9,797 nt of DNA from an uncultured Chlamydiae bacterium (GCA_903864395.1 CAIPFQ010000070.1:1-9797), one strand, 5' to 3'; positions 1 through 5,897 are shown, numbered from the stretch's first letter. Numbers and translations: made by a program. The notes: generated by a model not told the origin, from the letters alone.

Positions 1-2604
1 CGGAACTTTTAACTTAAGTACGGTTTCCATTTTTTCCTTGACAAGCACCTTAAAGACCTCGATTTCCTCATCGGGCGCTTCAAAGATCAGCTCATCGTGA
101 ATTTGAAGCACCATACGCCCCTTTAGATTTTTTTTGACAATGACCTGATCGATTTCAATCATGGCGATTTTGATGAGATCCGCAGCCGTGCCCTGAAGAG
201 GTGTGTTGATAGCGAGCCGCTCAGCCGCAGCGCGAAGAGCTGGCTGGTTGCTGTGCATGTCGGCAATGGGTCTTTGCCTGCCTGTCAATGTTGTCGCAAC
301 GCCCGTGGCGCGGGCAGATTCTTTGCAAGATTCTAGGTAATTGCCGATTTTAGGATATCGCTCGAAATATTTTTTAATGAATTCAGAGGCCTCTTTTAAG
401 GAGATGCCGATCTGTTTTGAGAGGCTCAAAGGCCCTTGTCCGTATAAAATGCCAAAATTTACTGTTTTTGCGATGCTGCGCATTTCGGGGGTTACCATCG
501 CGGCATGGATATCGTAGACGAGTGAGGCGGTGTGGACATGAATATCTTGTTTGTTGTGAAACGCGTGAAGCAGTTCTGGATCTTCGCTAAAATGGGCGAG
601 GATGCGCAGCTCGATCTGTGAGTAATCGGCCCCAATAAAAGAAAAGTGAGGTTGTTGTGGCTTAAAGCAAGCGCGAATTTTAAGGCCCTCAACGCTTCTC
701 ACGGGAATATTTTGAAGGTTGGGATCTTGGCAGGAAAGCCTTCCTGTCGCCGTTGCGCTTTGATTGAAGGTGCAATGGATTCTGTGGGTCTTTGGGTTGA
801 CAGAGAGGGGAAGAGCTTCTCCATAGGTAGAGCGAAGTTTTTCAAGAGCGCGATATTCAAGGAGATCGTTTGCGATGGGGTGTTTCTTAGCAATTTCTTC
901 GAGAACATCAGCCCCTGTTGAGAATGCTGTTTTTTTAGAGCCAGGGGCTTTGATTTTTAGCGTCTCGAATAAAACCTCGCCCACCTGCATGGGAGAGTTT
1001 AGATTGAACTCTTTGCCCGCTGCATGAAAAACTTTCTTCTTAAGAATTTCGAGCGCATGGACCAGTTTTGTTTTTTGTGCTTCAAGCCTCTCCACATCGA
1101 GATAAATTCCATAGCGCTCCATCTTCGCTAAGACGGAGAGGAGAGGAAGTTCCAGATCATAAAGGAGATTGCTTAGATGTTTTCTCAAAAGCTCTTTTTC
1201 AAAAAGCTCTTTGAGCTTACCGATGGTATCGGCTCTCTCGCAGCTATATTGGACGATTTTTTCTAAAGAGGCTTCCTTTAGAGAAATTCGATGTTTTCCT
1301 TTGCCAAGAAGAGTTTCTAAAGACATGTTTTCGAGGTGGATTTTTTCAGAATTAAGAAAGTCGAGATCATGATGTTTGGATTGCGGCGCAAGAAGATAAG
1401 AGGCGAGCATGGTATCGAAGGCAATGTTTTTGAGCTCGCACCCCGCGCTCTTTAAAACATGCCAATTGTATTTGCTGTCGTGTCCGTAGAAGGCGCAAGG
1501 TGCGTGAGAGAAAAAATGGCGGAGAGCGTCAAGAAAAACAGAAAATTTCCCAGAGCAAGGGATGTAAAAGGCCTCGCTTGACCCACTGGCTAAGCTGAGT
1601 CCGATGAGCTCGGCGCTCATGGGGGAGTCTCCGAAAGCGGTGACGCAAAGAGCCACCTCTTTTGCGCAAGAAAGTTTTTTGAGGGTCTCGTGGAGCTTTT
1701 CTTCTTCATCAATGAGTAAAAAGGAAGCGTTTTGCCGCTCTAGCTTCGCCTCTTTTTTTTCTGCATGCAGCAAAGAGAGAAATTTCATCTTCTGATAAAA
1801 TTCGTTTAATTTAGGAAGATTGGGTTCTTGGATTCGATACGATTCTTTGTTTTTAGGAATTTCGACATGGGTGTTGAGGGTCGCAAGCTCTCGGCTCATA
1901 AGTGCCGCTTTTTTATGCATGCGGAGCCTTTCTTGTTTCTTTTCTCCTTTGACCTTGTCTAGGTTGGCCAAGAGATGGTCTAGCGTTCCGAACTCTTCTA
2001 AAAGCTCTACTGCGGTCTTGGGGCCCAATCCCGGCACCCCTGGAATGTTATCAGAGGCATCTCCAACAATGGCGAGATAATCGAGCACTTGATCGGGGCG
2101 GATGCCGAACAGTTCTTTGACCTTTGCCGCATTGACAAGCGTATTTTCTTTATGCGCATGAAGCATAAAAGTGTGATCGTCGATGAGCTGCATGAAATCT
2201 TTATCGCTCGAACAGATGGAGGCTTTGAGAGAATGTTTTTTTGTCCATACAGCAATCGTTGCGATTGTGTCGTCTGCTTCCACCCCTTCAATGCAAAGTG
2301 TTGGAATGCCGATCAGAGAGCACCAGTGGAGCGCTAAGGGAAACTGAGACAAAAGATCTTCAGGAACTTCCTTTCTGTGGCTTTTGTATTCAGCATAGAC
2401 AACTCTACGCGATTTTTTATTATCGGGCCCATCGAAAACGCACACAAGGTAGTCTATAGAAAAATCTTTCCTCAATTTTTGGATGGAGCGGATAAAACCG
2501 AAAAGAGCCCCTGTCGATTGTCCTTTCCCATTGCTCATAGACCCAATGGCATAGTAGGAACGAAATAGAGTGTTGATCGCATCAACGATATAAATTGTAT
2601 CCAT
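1..2604 (-). CDS. polA: DNA polymerase I, 3' end outside window
   Basis: Family A DNA polymerase that removes RNA primers and fills gaps in replication and repair. An open frame of 868 codons runs from the ATG at 2604 to the window edge, ending in KLKVP just before the usual C-terminus, so perhaps 20-25 residues are missing. Order: 5'-3' exonuclease (about 1-290) with GVEADD, SSDKD and GDASDNIPGVPGLGPKT motifs intact; a 3'-5' exonuclease-like fold (about 310-490); the polymerase domain. Polymerase motif A is DYSQIELR (Asp660), motif B contains KTVNFGILYG with the Phe typical of ddNTP discrimination, and motif C is QIHDE (Asp837). The proofreading carboxylates are all lost: C320, T322, N380 and R457 stand where E. 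coli has D355, E357, D424 and D501. The start overlaps the sppA stop as TAATG, implying translational coupling. Identity is very secure; inactive proofreading is inferred from alignment by eye. Confidence 0.97.
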   Translation of the reverse strand, partial: MDTIYIVDAINTLFRSYYAIGSMSNGKGQSTGALFGFIRSIQKLRKDFSIDYLVCVFDGPDNKKSRRVVYAEYKSHRKEVPEDLLSQFPLALHWCSLIGIPTLCIEGVEADDTIATIAVWTKKHSLKASICSSDKDFMQLIDDHTFMLHAHKENTLVNAAKVKELFGIRPDQVLDYLAIVGDASDNIPGVPGLGPKTAVELLEEFGTLDHLLANLDKVKGEKKQERLRMHKKAALMSRELATLNTHVEIPKNKESYRIQEPNLPKLNEFYQKMKFLSLLHAEKKEAKLERQNASFLLIDEEEKLHETLKKLSCAKEVALCVTAFGDSPMSAELIGLSLASGSSEAFYIPCSGKFSVFLDALRHFFSHAPCAFYGHDSKYNWHVLKSAGCELKNIAFDTMLASYLLAPQSKHHDLDFLNSEKIHLENMSLETLLGKGKHRISLKEASLEKIVQYSCERADTIGKLKELFEKELLRKHLSNLLYDLELPLLSVLAKMERYGIYLDVERLEAQKTKLVHALEILKKKVFHAAGKEFNLNSPMQVGEVLFETLKIKAPGSKKTAFSTGADVLEEIAKKHPIANDLLEYRALEKLRSTYGEALPLSVNPKTHRIHCTFNQSATATGRLSCQDPNLQNIPVRSVEGLKIRACFKPQQPHFSFIGADYSQIELRILAHFSEDPELLHAFHNKQDIHVHTASLVYDIHAAMVTPEMRSIAKTVNFGILYGQGPLSLSKQIGISLKEASEFIKKYFERYPKIGNYLESCKESARATGVATTLTGRQRPIADMHSNQPALRAAAERLAINTPLQGTAADLIKIAMIEIDQVIVKKNLKGRMVLQIHDELIFEAPDEEIEVFKVLVKEKMETVLKLKVP

Positions 2605-3644
2605 TAGTTAGGCATATAGAGGTAAGCGAATGGTTCTTGAATCTTGGGCTGGCCAAAATCAAAGCGATGCTCTACTTTGCCACTACAAAGAAGGGAGGCT
2701 CCCGCAGAGAGACCGCGCATCCAGTCAAATTTAGGTTGGAGCTCAACGACTTGATAAGCAGAAGAGGGATCAATTTTTGCCTCTTCTAAAAGAGCGAGGA
2801 GAGCTTCATTTCGATTCGCGTTGGCCTGATCGATATAGCCATACTTTTGTGCAAGGATTGGGTCGAATACGTGGGCGCCATATTCGTGAATGAGTTTAGT
2901 TTTATCCAAACGAGGCCGCGCCTCTGTCACAACTTGGACAAATTGATCGTAAAAATAAGCGGTGAGCGCTTTATAAGAGGCGTCTTCTCCTTCTTTCCAT
3001 GGGCGATAAGGGGTCATTGCGTCTTTATCGAGCCCCTGAGTCAGGGTGCGCGATTGAACGCCGATTTTTCCAAGGGTTTCTGAAATATTGAAAAAAGGGC
3101 CGAGAATCACGCCGACCGATCCGATGACGGAGGTGGGGCTGCCATAGATCTTGTCGGCAGATGCAGCGATATACATCCCTCCAGAGGCGCAAAGACCTTC
3201 GACGTAGGCGTAAATAGGAATTTTGTATTTTTCTTTGTAGGCTTTGAGCATTCGATAAATTGCATCGGAATCTGAAACCGTACCCCCTGGGGTATTGAAA
3301 TGAATAAAAATGCCCTTGACTCGATCATTTGAAAGATACGCAGTGCGAGATTCGATAAGGATGTCTTCTATGGTTTCGGAGGTAACGCCTCCTGGGTCTC
3401 CAATGACGCCGTGAATTTTAATTTGGAGAATCGCAGGAGCCTCTTGCGAAACGAGCTCTCTTTTATTTTCAGCGTCCGGGACGATGGAGATTGTTGTTTT
3501 TGGTTCAATTGGGATGTTGCCCGTAAGAGCGAAATAAACGAAGGAGATCGCGAAAAGAGAGAGAAATAGACCGCAAATTGCGAAAAATGTTTTGAACAGG
3601 CTGCGAAATGCGGAAACAAAAATAGATTCGTTGGATGTTTGCAT
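2604..3644 (-). CDS. sppA: S49 family signal peptide peptidase (SppA/SohB-like)
   Basis: Membrane-anchored serine protease of peptidase family S49 that degrades cleaved signal peptides and misfolded membrane peptides, 346 residues. One N-terminal membrane segment (about 16-41) is followed by the protease fold. The nucleophile is Ser154 in the classic GLCASGGMYIAASADKI block, and the likely general-base lysine is Lys207 in GLDKDAMTPYRPW. FNTPGG (116-121) and SPTSVIGSVGVI (169-180) are further family signatures. The length fits the single-domain bacterial type (about 300-350) and not the 600-residue E. coli tandem form. The ATG at 3644 is preceded by AAGGAA eight bases upstream. The stop shares its final A with the polA start, matching the chlamydial sohB-polA pair I recall. 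No good sigma-70 promoter was identified in the 150-bp gap upstream; read-through from the glycosyltransferase gene is possible. Confidence 0.95.
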   Translation of the reverse strand: MQTSNESIFVSAFRSLFKTFFAICGLFLSLFAISFVYFALTGNIPIEPKTTISIVPDAENKRELVSQEAPAILQIKIHGVIGDPGGVTSETIEDILIESRTAYLSNDRVKGIFIHFNTPGGTVSDSDAIYRMLKAYKEKYKIPIYAYVEGLCASGGMYIAASADKIYGSPTSVIGSVGVILGPFFNISETLGKIGVQSRTLTQGLDKDAMTPYRPWKEGEDASYKALTAYFYDQFVQVVTEARPRLDKTKLIHEYGAHVFDPILAQKYGYIDQANANRNEALLALLEEAKIDPSSAYQVVELQPKFDWMRGLSAGASLLCSGKVEHRFDFGQPKIQEPFAYLYMPN

Positions 3645-3651
3645 GGAGAAG

Positions 3652-3658
3652 TTCCTTT
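3652..3658 (-). promoter_or_regulatory. ribosome binding site of sppA
   Basis: AAAGGAA on the minus strand, with the AGGA core about 8 bases from the ATG at 3644. It supports that start over internal alternatives. Confidence 0.7.
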
Positions 3659-3717
3659 GGAGGTGGCTGCTTTTTCTTAGGTTACTAAAAACGGATTAAT
3701 TTGGACAGTAGGCTGAA

Positions 3718-3787
3718 CTCGACTTAAATAACGCCCCCGAGAACAAACATCCCGAGGCATCCAACCCAAAAAAGTTGCAAAGTCGAG
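3718..3787 (-). repeat. 70-bp inverted repeat, copy A
   Basis: Matches the reverse complement of 5688-5757 at 66 of 70 positions without gaps. This copy has perfect 8-bp terminal inverted repeats, CTCGACTT at the left end and AAGTCGAG at the right. It begins seven bases after the stop codon of the glycosyltransferase gene and lies upstream of sppA. Read on the minus strand it can be translated as a hydrophobic stretch (STLQLFWVGCLGMFVLGG...) ending in TAA, but an in-frame TAG lies shortly upstream, so this copy alone is not a gene. No clear target-site duplication flanks it. It could be a MITE-like repeat or a duplicated gene end. Confidence 0.9.
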
Positions 3788-3794
3788 ATCTTGC

Positions 3795-4775
3795 TTACCT
3801 ATAAGAAAAACTTTCAATGGGAATTATTGAGCTCTTAAGCCTTTCAAAGGCTCTGCGTACCTTGCCCACAGAGATAAAGGTTTTCCAGTATCGGTCTCGA
3901 AGTCTAAAGCCGCTGAGATTCGGAATCCAAGGGCTTGGATAGACGACAGCCCCTTTTGTAAAACTGGGCGCCCACATTTTTGCAAAACTTTCTTTTCGGG
4001 AAAAGGTCAATGTAGGAATGCCAAGGGCAGAGGATAGATGCCCGAGACCTGAATCATTGCCGATTAAAAAGCCTGATTCATAGAGATAATCAGCGAGGCA
4101 GCGCAGTGTAGGAAATACAGGGAGAGAAAACCCCAAAGAGAGCATTTCGCTCCATTCTTCTCTTTCTTGGGAACTCCCTAGGGCAAACGCAATCTCATGT
4201 CCCTCTTCTTGTAAATAGAGGGCGAGTTTGACAAATTTTTCGCGCGGCCAGTTTTTCGTCCGTCGAGAACTGGTTGGATGAATCACAATTCGCTCGGGGC
4301 ATTTGCGATGAATGAGTCCGATGGGAGGAATGAATCCGCTGCTGCGCGTAATTTTTGGAAGTCGTAAAATCGAGGCACAAAAGACTCTGAGATTTTCTGC
4401 GACAGAAAGCTTTGGGTTGGTCAAACAATCTGAAAAATACGGCTCGTTGACGATGTTTTTGGAGGGCATCATGTAGATGACATGCACCCGATCGGGAAAA
4501 CGTCTTTTCCCCTCCTCCACGAGACGGAGAAGAAACGTATTTTGATCGTTATAAGCAATAAAAAAATGATCATAAGCATTTAAGACATCATAGATCAAGG
4601 AGAGACTTGGATAGAGAAGCGCGTTGAGTTGTGGCAGCCATTCTTGGAGCTGACCAAGAGTGTTATGATACGTGTCGACATGCCAGCCATTGAGATGAAG
4701 CTGATTGGATAAAACAAAGAAGTTAATGCCATCTCCAAGACCTGGAGGACAAAAAACGGCGGCTTTCAATCCCAT
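3795..4775 (-). CDS. GT9 family glycosyltransferase (heptosyltransferase-like)
   Basis: Predicted cytoplasmic GT-B glycosyltransferase of family 9, the family of LPS heptosyltransferases WaaC/WaaF/WaaQ, 326 residues. The N-terminal domain starts with KAAVFCPPGLGDGI, whose Asp15 aligns with the catalytic Asp of the usual GxIGD motif. The C-terminal nucleotide-sugar half opens with RIVIHPTSSRRTKNWP (Lys174 matching the KxWP lysine) and carries GNDSGLGHLSSALGIPTLTF (Asp241, Ser242, His246), the D-[ST]-G-x-x-H signature of the family. Donor and acceptor cannot be read from sequence; a sugar transfer to lipooligosaccharide or another envelope glycan is likely. It sits behind a strong dedicated promoter beginning in the tail of the preceding terminator. 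No Shine-Dalgarno is visible before the ATG, in line with a near-leaderless mRNA. The stop lies seven bases before repeat copy A. Confidence 0.88.
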   Translation of the reverse strand: MGLKAAVFCPPGLGDGINFFVLSNQLHLNGWHVDTYHNTLGQLQEWLPQLNALLYPSLSLIYDVLNAYDHFFIAYNDQNTFLLRLVEEGKRRFPDRVHVIYMMPSKNIVNEPYFSDCLTNPKLSVAENLRVFCASILRLPKITRSSGFIPPIGLIHRKCPERIVIHPTSSRRTKNWPREKFVKLALYLQEEGHEIAFALGSSQEREEWSEMLSLGFSLPVFPTLRCLADYLYESGFLIGNDSGLGHLSSALGIPTLTFSRKESFAKMWAPSFTKGAVVYPSPWIPNLSGFRLRDRYWKTFISVGKVRRAFERLKSSIIPIESFSYR

Positions 4776-4783
4776 GCCGTGAG

Positions 4784-4812
4784 AGTATACACTCTTGTCT
4801 AAAGAGTGTCAA
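4784..4812 (-). promoter_or_regulatory. sigma-70-type promoter of the GT9 gene
   Basis: On the minus strand TTGACA (4812-4807), then a 17-base spacer, then TATACT (4789-4784): a perfect -35 and a 5/6 -10 at optimal spacing. Only eight bases separate the -10 from the ATG at 4775, so a start six to seven bases after the -10 would give an mRNA with at most two or three leader bases. The main housekeeping sigma factor (sigma-66 in Chlamydia) should recognise this form. Transcription itself is not shown. Confidence 0.8.
4789..4809. promoter_or_regulatory. dyad inside the GT9 promoter, operator candidate
   Basis: Perfect inverted repeat ACACTCTT / AAGAGTGT with a 5-base centre, filling the spacer and overlapping the last bases of the -35 and the first base of the -10. 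This placement is typical of a repressor operator. The arms could also pair as a hairpin in a read-through transcript, but no T-run follows, so it is not a second terminator. The binding protein is unknown. Confidence 0.55.
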
Positions 4813-4842
4813 AATCCCCAAGTTGTATAGCTTGGGGTTTTT
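4811..4842 (-). terminator. intrinsic terminator after the barrel-protein gene
   Basis: Stem CCCCAAG (4816-4822) and CTTGGGG (4831-4837) with an 8-base loop, flanked by an A-run and a T-run, so it can work in both directions. It lies about 20-45 bases beyond the stop of the 4858-5454 gene. On the minus strand the tail is ATTTT, which runs directly into the TTGACA of the GT9 promoter. The longer T-run is on the plus-strand side, so minus-direction termination may be only moderate. Confidence 0.75.
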
Positions 4843-4857
4843 TCTTCGATCGGGCTA

Positions 4858-5454
4858 TTAGAATCCAGCACCGAAAGAAAATTCAGCCGAAGGGCCTGGT
4901 CGCGTTACAGACATGCTGCTTGCGATTGTAGCTTGGCTGACAGTGATTTCAGCAAATGTACGAACAGCGGCTTTACGGAAAAATTCCATGCCTGTTGTTG
5001 CATTTGCGATCACGCCTTCAAAGCTGCGGCTATTTTTTGTTTCCATGCCGCCCCAAGCGAGACCAGCTCCTGCATAGTAAGCAGTCTCTGCATTATCTGC
5101 ATTGAGATAGTAAAGATAGGTGACTTTTGGGAGTGTCCAAAAGAAGCTATCTGTTGTTTGATTCAGCCCTTTGCTGCTGCTGTAGTTTGCAGAAATATCG
5201 AGCGCGCCTTGTCCTGCCGCCATGCGGTATCCCACGCCGAGGCCTGGAACCACTTGTACGGATTTTACAGATTGTGTTGGGTAAGAATCTGCTGCCGCAA
5301 CGCGAAAATAAGAAAAGCCTGATTTTGGCGTGTTTTCTTCCATAATGCGTGGTGCATTTATGGAGAAGTTCGACATTGTGTTAGACACAGATGGTTCACT
5401 CGCATTTACGAGAGCTGCAGCTGCTAAGAGCATGCTTGTGATTGTCTTTTTCAT
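4858..5454 (-). CDS. secreted small beta-barrel-like protein, probable outer membrane
   Basis: 198 residues, no recognised family name. A clear signal peptide (MKKTITSMLLAAAALVNA, cleavage near residue 18) is followed by a polar linker (about 20-45) and then alternating aromatic/small-residue stretches typical of amphipathic strands: near 46-52, 65-77, 83-91, 103-117, 123-135, 147-158, 164-172 and 188-198. That is about eight strands, the size of OmpX/OmpW-type barrels. The protein ends FSFGAGF with a terminal Phe, as expected for BAM-recognised outer membrane proteins. It contains no cysteine, unlike many cross-linked chlamydial envelope proteins. AGGAG lies 6 bases before the ATG, and a terminator follows, so it is probably monocistronic. 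Function unknown; adhesin, porin or structural roles are all open. The long plus-strand ORF across it is a shadow. Confidence 0.8.
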   Translation of the reverse strand: MKKTITSMLLAAAALVNASEPSVSNTMSNFSINAPRIMEENTPKSGFSYFRVAAADSYPTQSVKSVQVVPGLGVGYRMAAGQGALDISANYSSSKGLNQTTDSFFWTLPKVTYLYYLNADNAETAYYAGAGLAWGGMETKNSRSFEGVIANATTGMEFFRKAAVRTFAEITVSQATIASSMSVTRPGPSAEFSFGAGF

Positions 5455-5460
5455 TCAAAA

Positions 5461-5467
5461 CTCCTGG
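5461..5467 (-). promoter_or_regulatory. ribosome binding site of the barrel-protein gene
   Basis: CCAGGAG on the minus strand, six bases before the ATG at 5454; a strong Shine-Dalgarno that fixes the start directly before a good signal peptide. Confidence 0.8.
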
Positions 5468-5481
5468 TTTAAGGATTATCC

Positions 5482-5511
5482 ATTATGTACGAAAAGAGAA
5501 ATCTTATGCAA
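5482..5511 (-). promoter_or_regulatory. candidate promoter of the barrel-protein gene
   Basis: Minus strand TTGCAT (5511-5506), an 18-base spacer, CATAAT (5487-5482). The -10 fits 5/6 but the -35 fits only in its TTG, and the area is AT-rich, so this is a tentative choice. It would give a leader of about 20-25 bases containing the ribosome binding site. Confidence 0.35.
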
Positions 5512-5518
5512 GAACAAT

Positions 5519-5575
5519 CTAAGATTTTATGTGGTGGGCACCATTTTTCACTTGGCGAGCGAGCGGTGATTTGAT
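5519..5575 (-). pseudogene. decayed duplicate of the dnaA 3' end
   Basis: Aligns with the last 68 bases of dnaA (5898-5965), including the stop codon, in the same orientation. Blocks: ATCAAATCACCGC is identical (13/13); the next 14 bases, TCGCTCGCCAAGTG, differ at one place; then a near-identical AAATGGTGC; then a more diverged tail ending in the shared TCTTAG. The fragment lacks 11 bases between two CGC triplets of the intact gene, a simple slippage-type deletion that breaks the frame. By eye about 48 of 58 aligned positions match. No similarity was followed beyond these limits on either side. It is a remnant and not functional as dnaA. Confidence 0.75.
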
Positions 5576-5577
5576 AG

Positions 5578-5751
5578 GTGAAAAAATCGCGAATCTTATA
5601 CGAATTGCAGCTGCGACAGCAAGCCGAGGAAAAAATCTCGCGACCAAACGTCAATCTTTCTGTTATCTCGCAATGCTGTCAACTTAGCTCGACTTTGCAA
5701 CTTTTTTGGGTTGGATGCCTCGGGATATTTGTTCTCGGGGGTGTTATTTAA
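5578..5751 (+). CDS. possible 57-residue tail-anchored membrane peptide
   Basis: Open frame with a GTG start, translating as MKKSRILYELQLRQQAEEKI... with a polar, charged N-terminal part (1-37) and one hydrophobic segment (about 40-57) rich in Gly and aromatic residues, ending in TAA. GGTGAT seven bases before the GTG could serve as a ribosome binding site, although those bases belong to the dnaA remnant. The membrane segment and stop are encoded by repeat copy B. The two differences from copy A inside this frame fall at third codon positions (one silent, one Ile/Met), which is compatible with coding but far too few to prove it. No family recognised. It may be only the fossil 3' end of a lost gene, or chance. 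Confidence 0.25.
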   Translation: MKKSRILYELQLRQQAEEKISRPNVNLSVISQCCQLSSTLQLFWVGCLGIFVLGGVI

Positions 5752-5757
5752 ATCGGG
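5688..5757 (+). repeat. 70-bp inverted repeat, copy B
   Basis: Reverse-complement partner of 3718-3787 with four substitutions and no gaps. The end AAGTCGAG is kept (seen here as CTCGACTT at 5688), but the other end has two changes, so the terminal symmetry perfect in copy A is imperfect here. It lies between the dnaA remnant and the true dnaA end, next to a palindrome at 5759-5775. Confidence 0.9.
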
Positions 5758-5758
5758 A

Positions 5759-5775
5759 AGGGGTTAAAAACCCCT
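5759..5775. other. short perfect palindrome, possible hairpin
   Basis: AGGGGTT-AAA-AACCCCT, two 7-base arms around a 3-base centre. In the dnaA mRNA it would form a stable hairpin about 125 bases past the stop codon. No T-run follows on either strand, so it is a weak terminator candidate at best. It abuts repeat copy B. Confidence 0.5.
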
Positions 5776-5793
5776 GCCTGATGTCTAGAAAAA

Positions 5794-5868
5794 ATGAACA
5801 TACTGGAAGTCTCTGAGTATTTGGATCGACTTTCTTTCGAGGGAACCTGCAACACTCCACGGTCATAA
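5794..5868 (+). pseudogene. short ORF resembling the N-terminus of arylamine N-acetyltransferase
   Basis: Plus-strand ATG frame of 24 codons, MNILEVSEYLDRLSFEG followed by TCNTPRS and a stop. The pattern YL-x-R-[IL]-x-[FY]-x-G near the start is the usual opening of arylamine N-acetyltransferases (NAT), which continue with a Pro-Thr and then a Leu-His-x-x-His segment. One frame over, right before the stop, the DNA reads TLHGHK, which could be a frameshifted echo of that segment. No ribosome binding site is visible, and the dnaA 3' end cuts off any continuation. I read it as a likely remnant; the similarity is short and a chance match is possible. Confidence 0.3.
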
Positions 5869-5897
5869 GAGAGCCTAAAAGGGGCAATTATTTTCGG

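Larger units (their letters stand above)
3718..5757. other. two-gene segment bounded by inverted 70-bp repeats
   Basis: The two 70-bp copies face each other across about 1.9 kb holding the barrel-like protein gene and the GT9 gene, each with its own candidate promoter inside the segment. No recombinase or transposase is encoded within it, and neither repeat shows a flanking duplication. The arrangement would allow homologous inversion of the segment, or may mark the ends of an insertion. Repeats and gene content are seen directly; mobility or inversion is inference. Confidence 0.5.
5455..5897. other. gene-poor gap between dnaA and the barrel-protein gene
   Basis: About 440 bases without a confident gene. 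From low to high coordinates it holds the leader of the barrel-protein gene, a decayed copy of the dnaA 3' end (5519-5575), a possible 57-codon plus-strand ORF (5578-5751) ending in repeat copy B (5688-5757), a GC-rich palindrome (5759-5775), and a short plus-strand ORF resembling an arylamine N-acetyltransferase start (5794-5868). No U-tracted terminator was found behind dnaA. The mix of fragments suggests repeated rearrangement. Confidence 0.7.

Noticed and set aside
1761..1770. CTGCATGCAG palindrome
   Set aside because: Lies inside polA and encodes ordinary residues; a 10-base palindrome is expected by chance in a window this size.
3731..3756. CCCGAG direct repeats inside the 70-bp unit as a CRISPR-like or iteron signal
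   Set aside because: Only two 6-base copies, no regular spacing, no array.
4933..5322. 129-codon plus-strand ORF opposite the barrel-protein gene
   Set aside because: Cys-rich, low-complexity translation without motif or ribosome binding site; the minus strand has a signal peptide, strand pattern and strong ribosome binding site.
5476..5484. TTATCCATT and nearby TTAT-rich words as DnaA boxes of an origin
   Set aside because: Each differs from TTATCCACA at two or more positions, none is spaced as an array, and no AT-rich unwinding element stands out; origin identity not supported.
5330..5569. Plus-strand ORF across the barrel-gene leader
   Set aside because: Runs antisense through the signal peptide, promoter and dnaA remnant; no recognisable product.
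5820..5897. tRNA- or SRP-like RNA in the dnaA downstream gap
   Set aside because: A GGTTC-like T-loop echo on the minus strand has no matching acceptor or anticodon stems; no conserved SRP or tmRNA motif.
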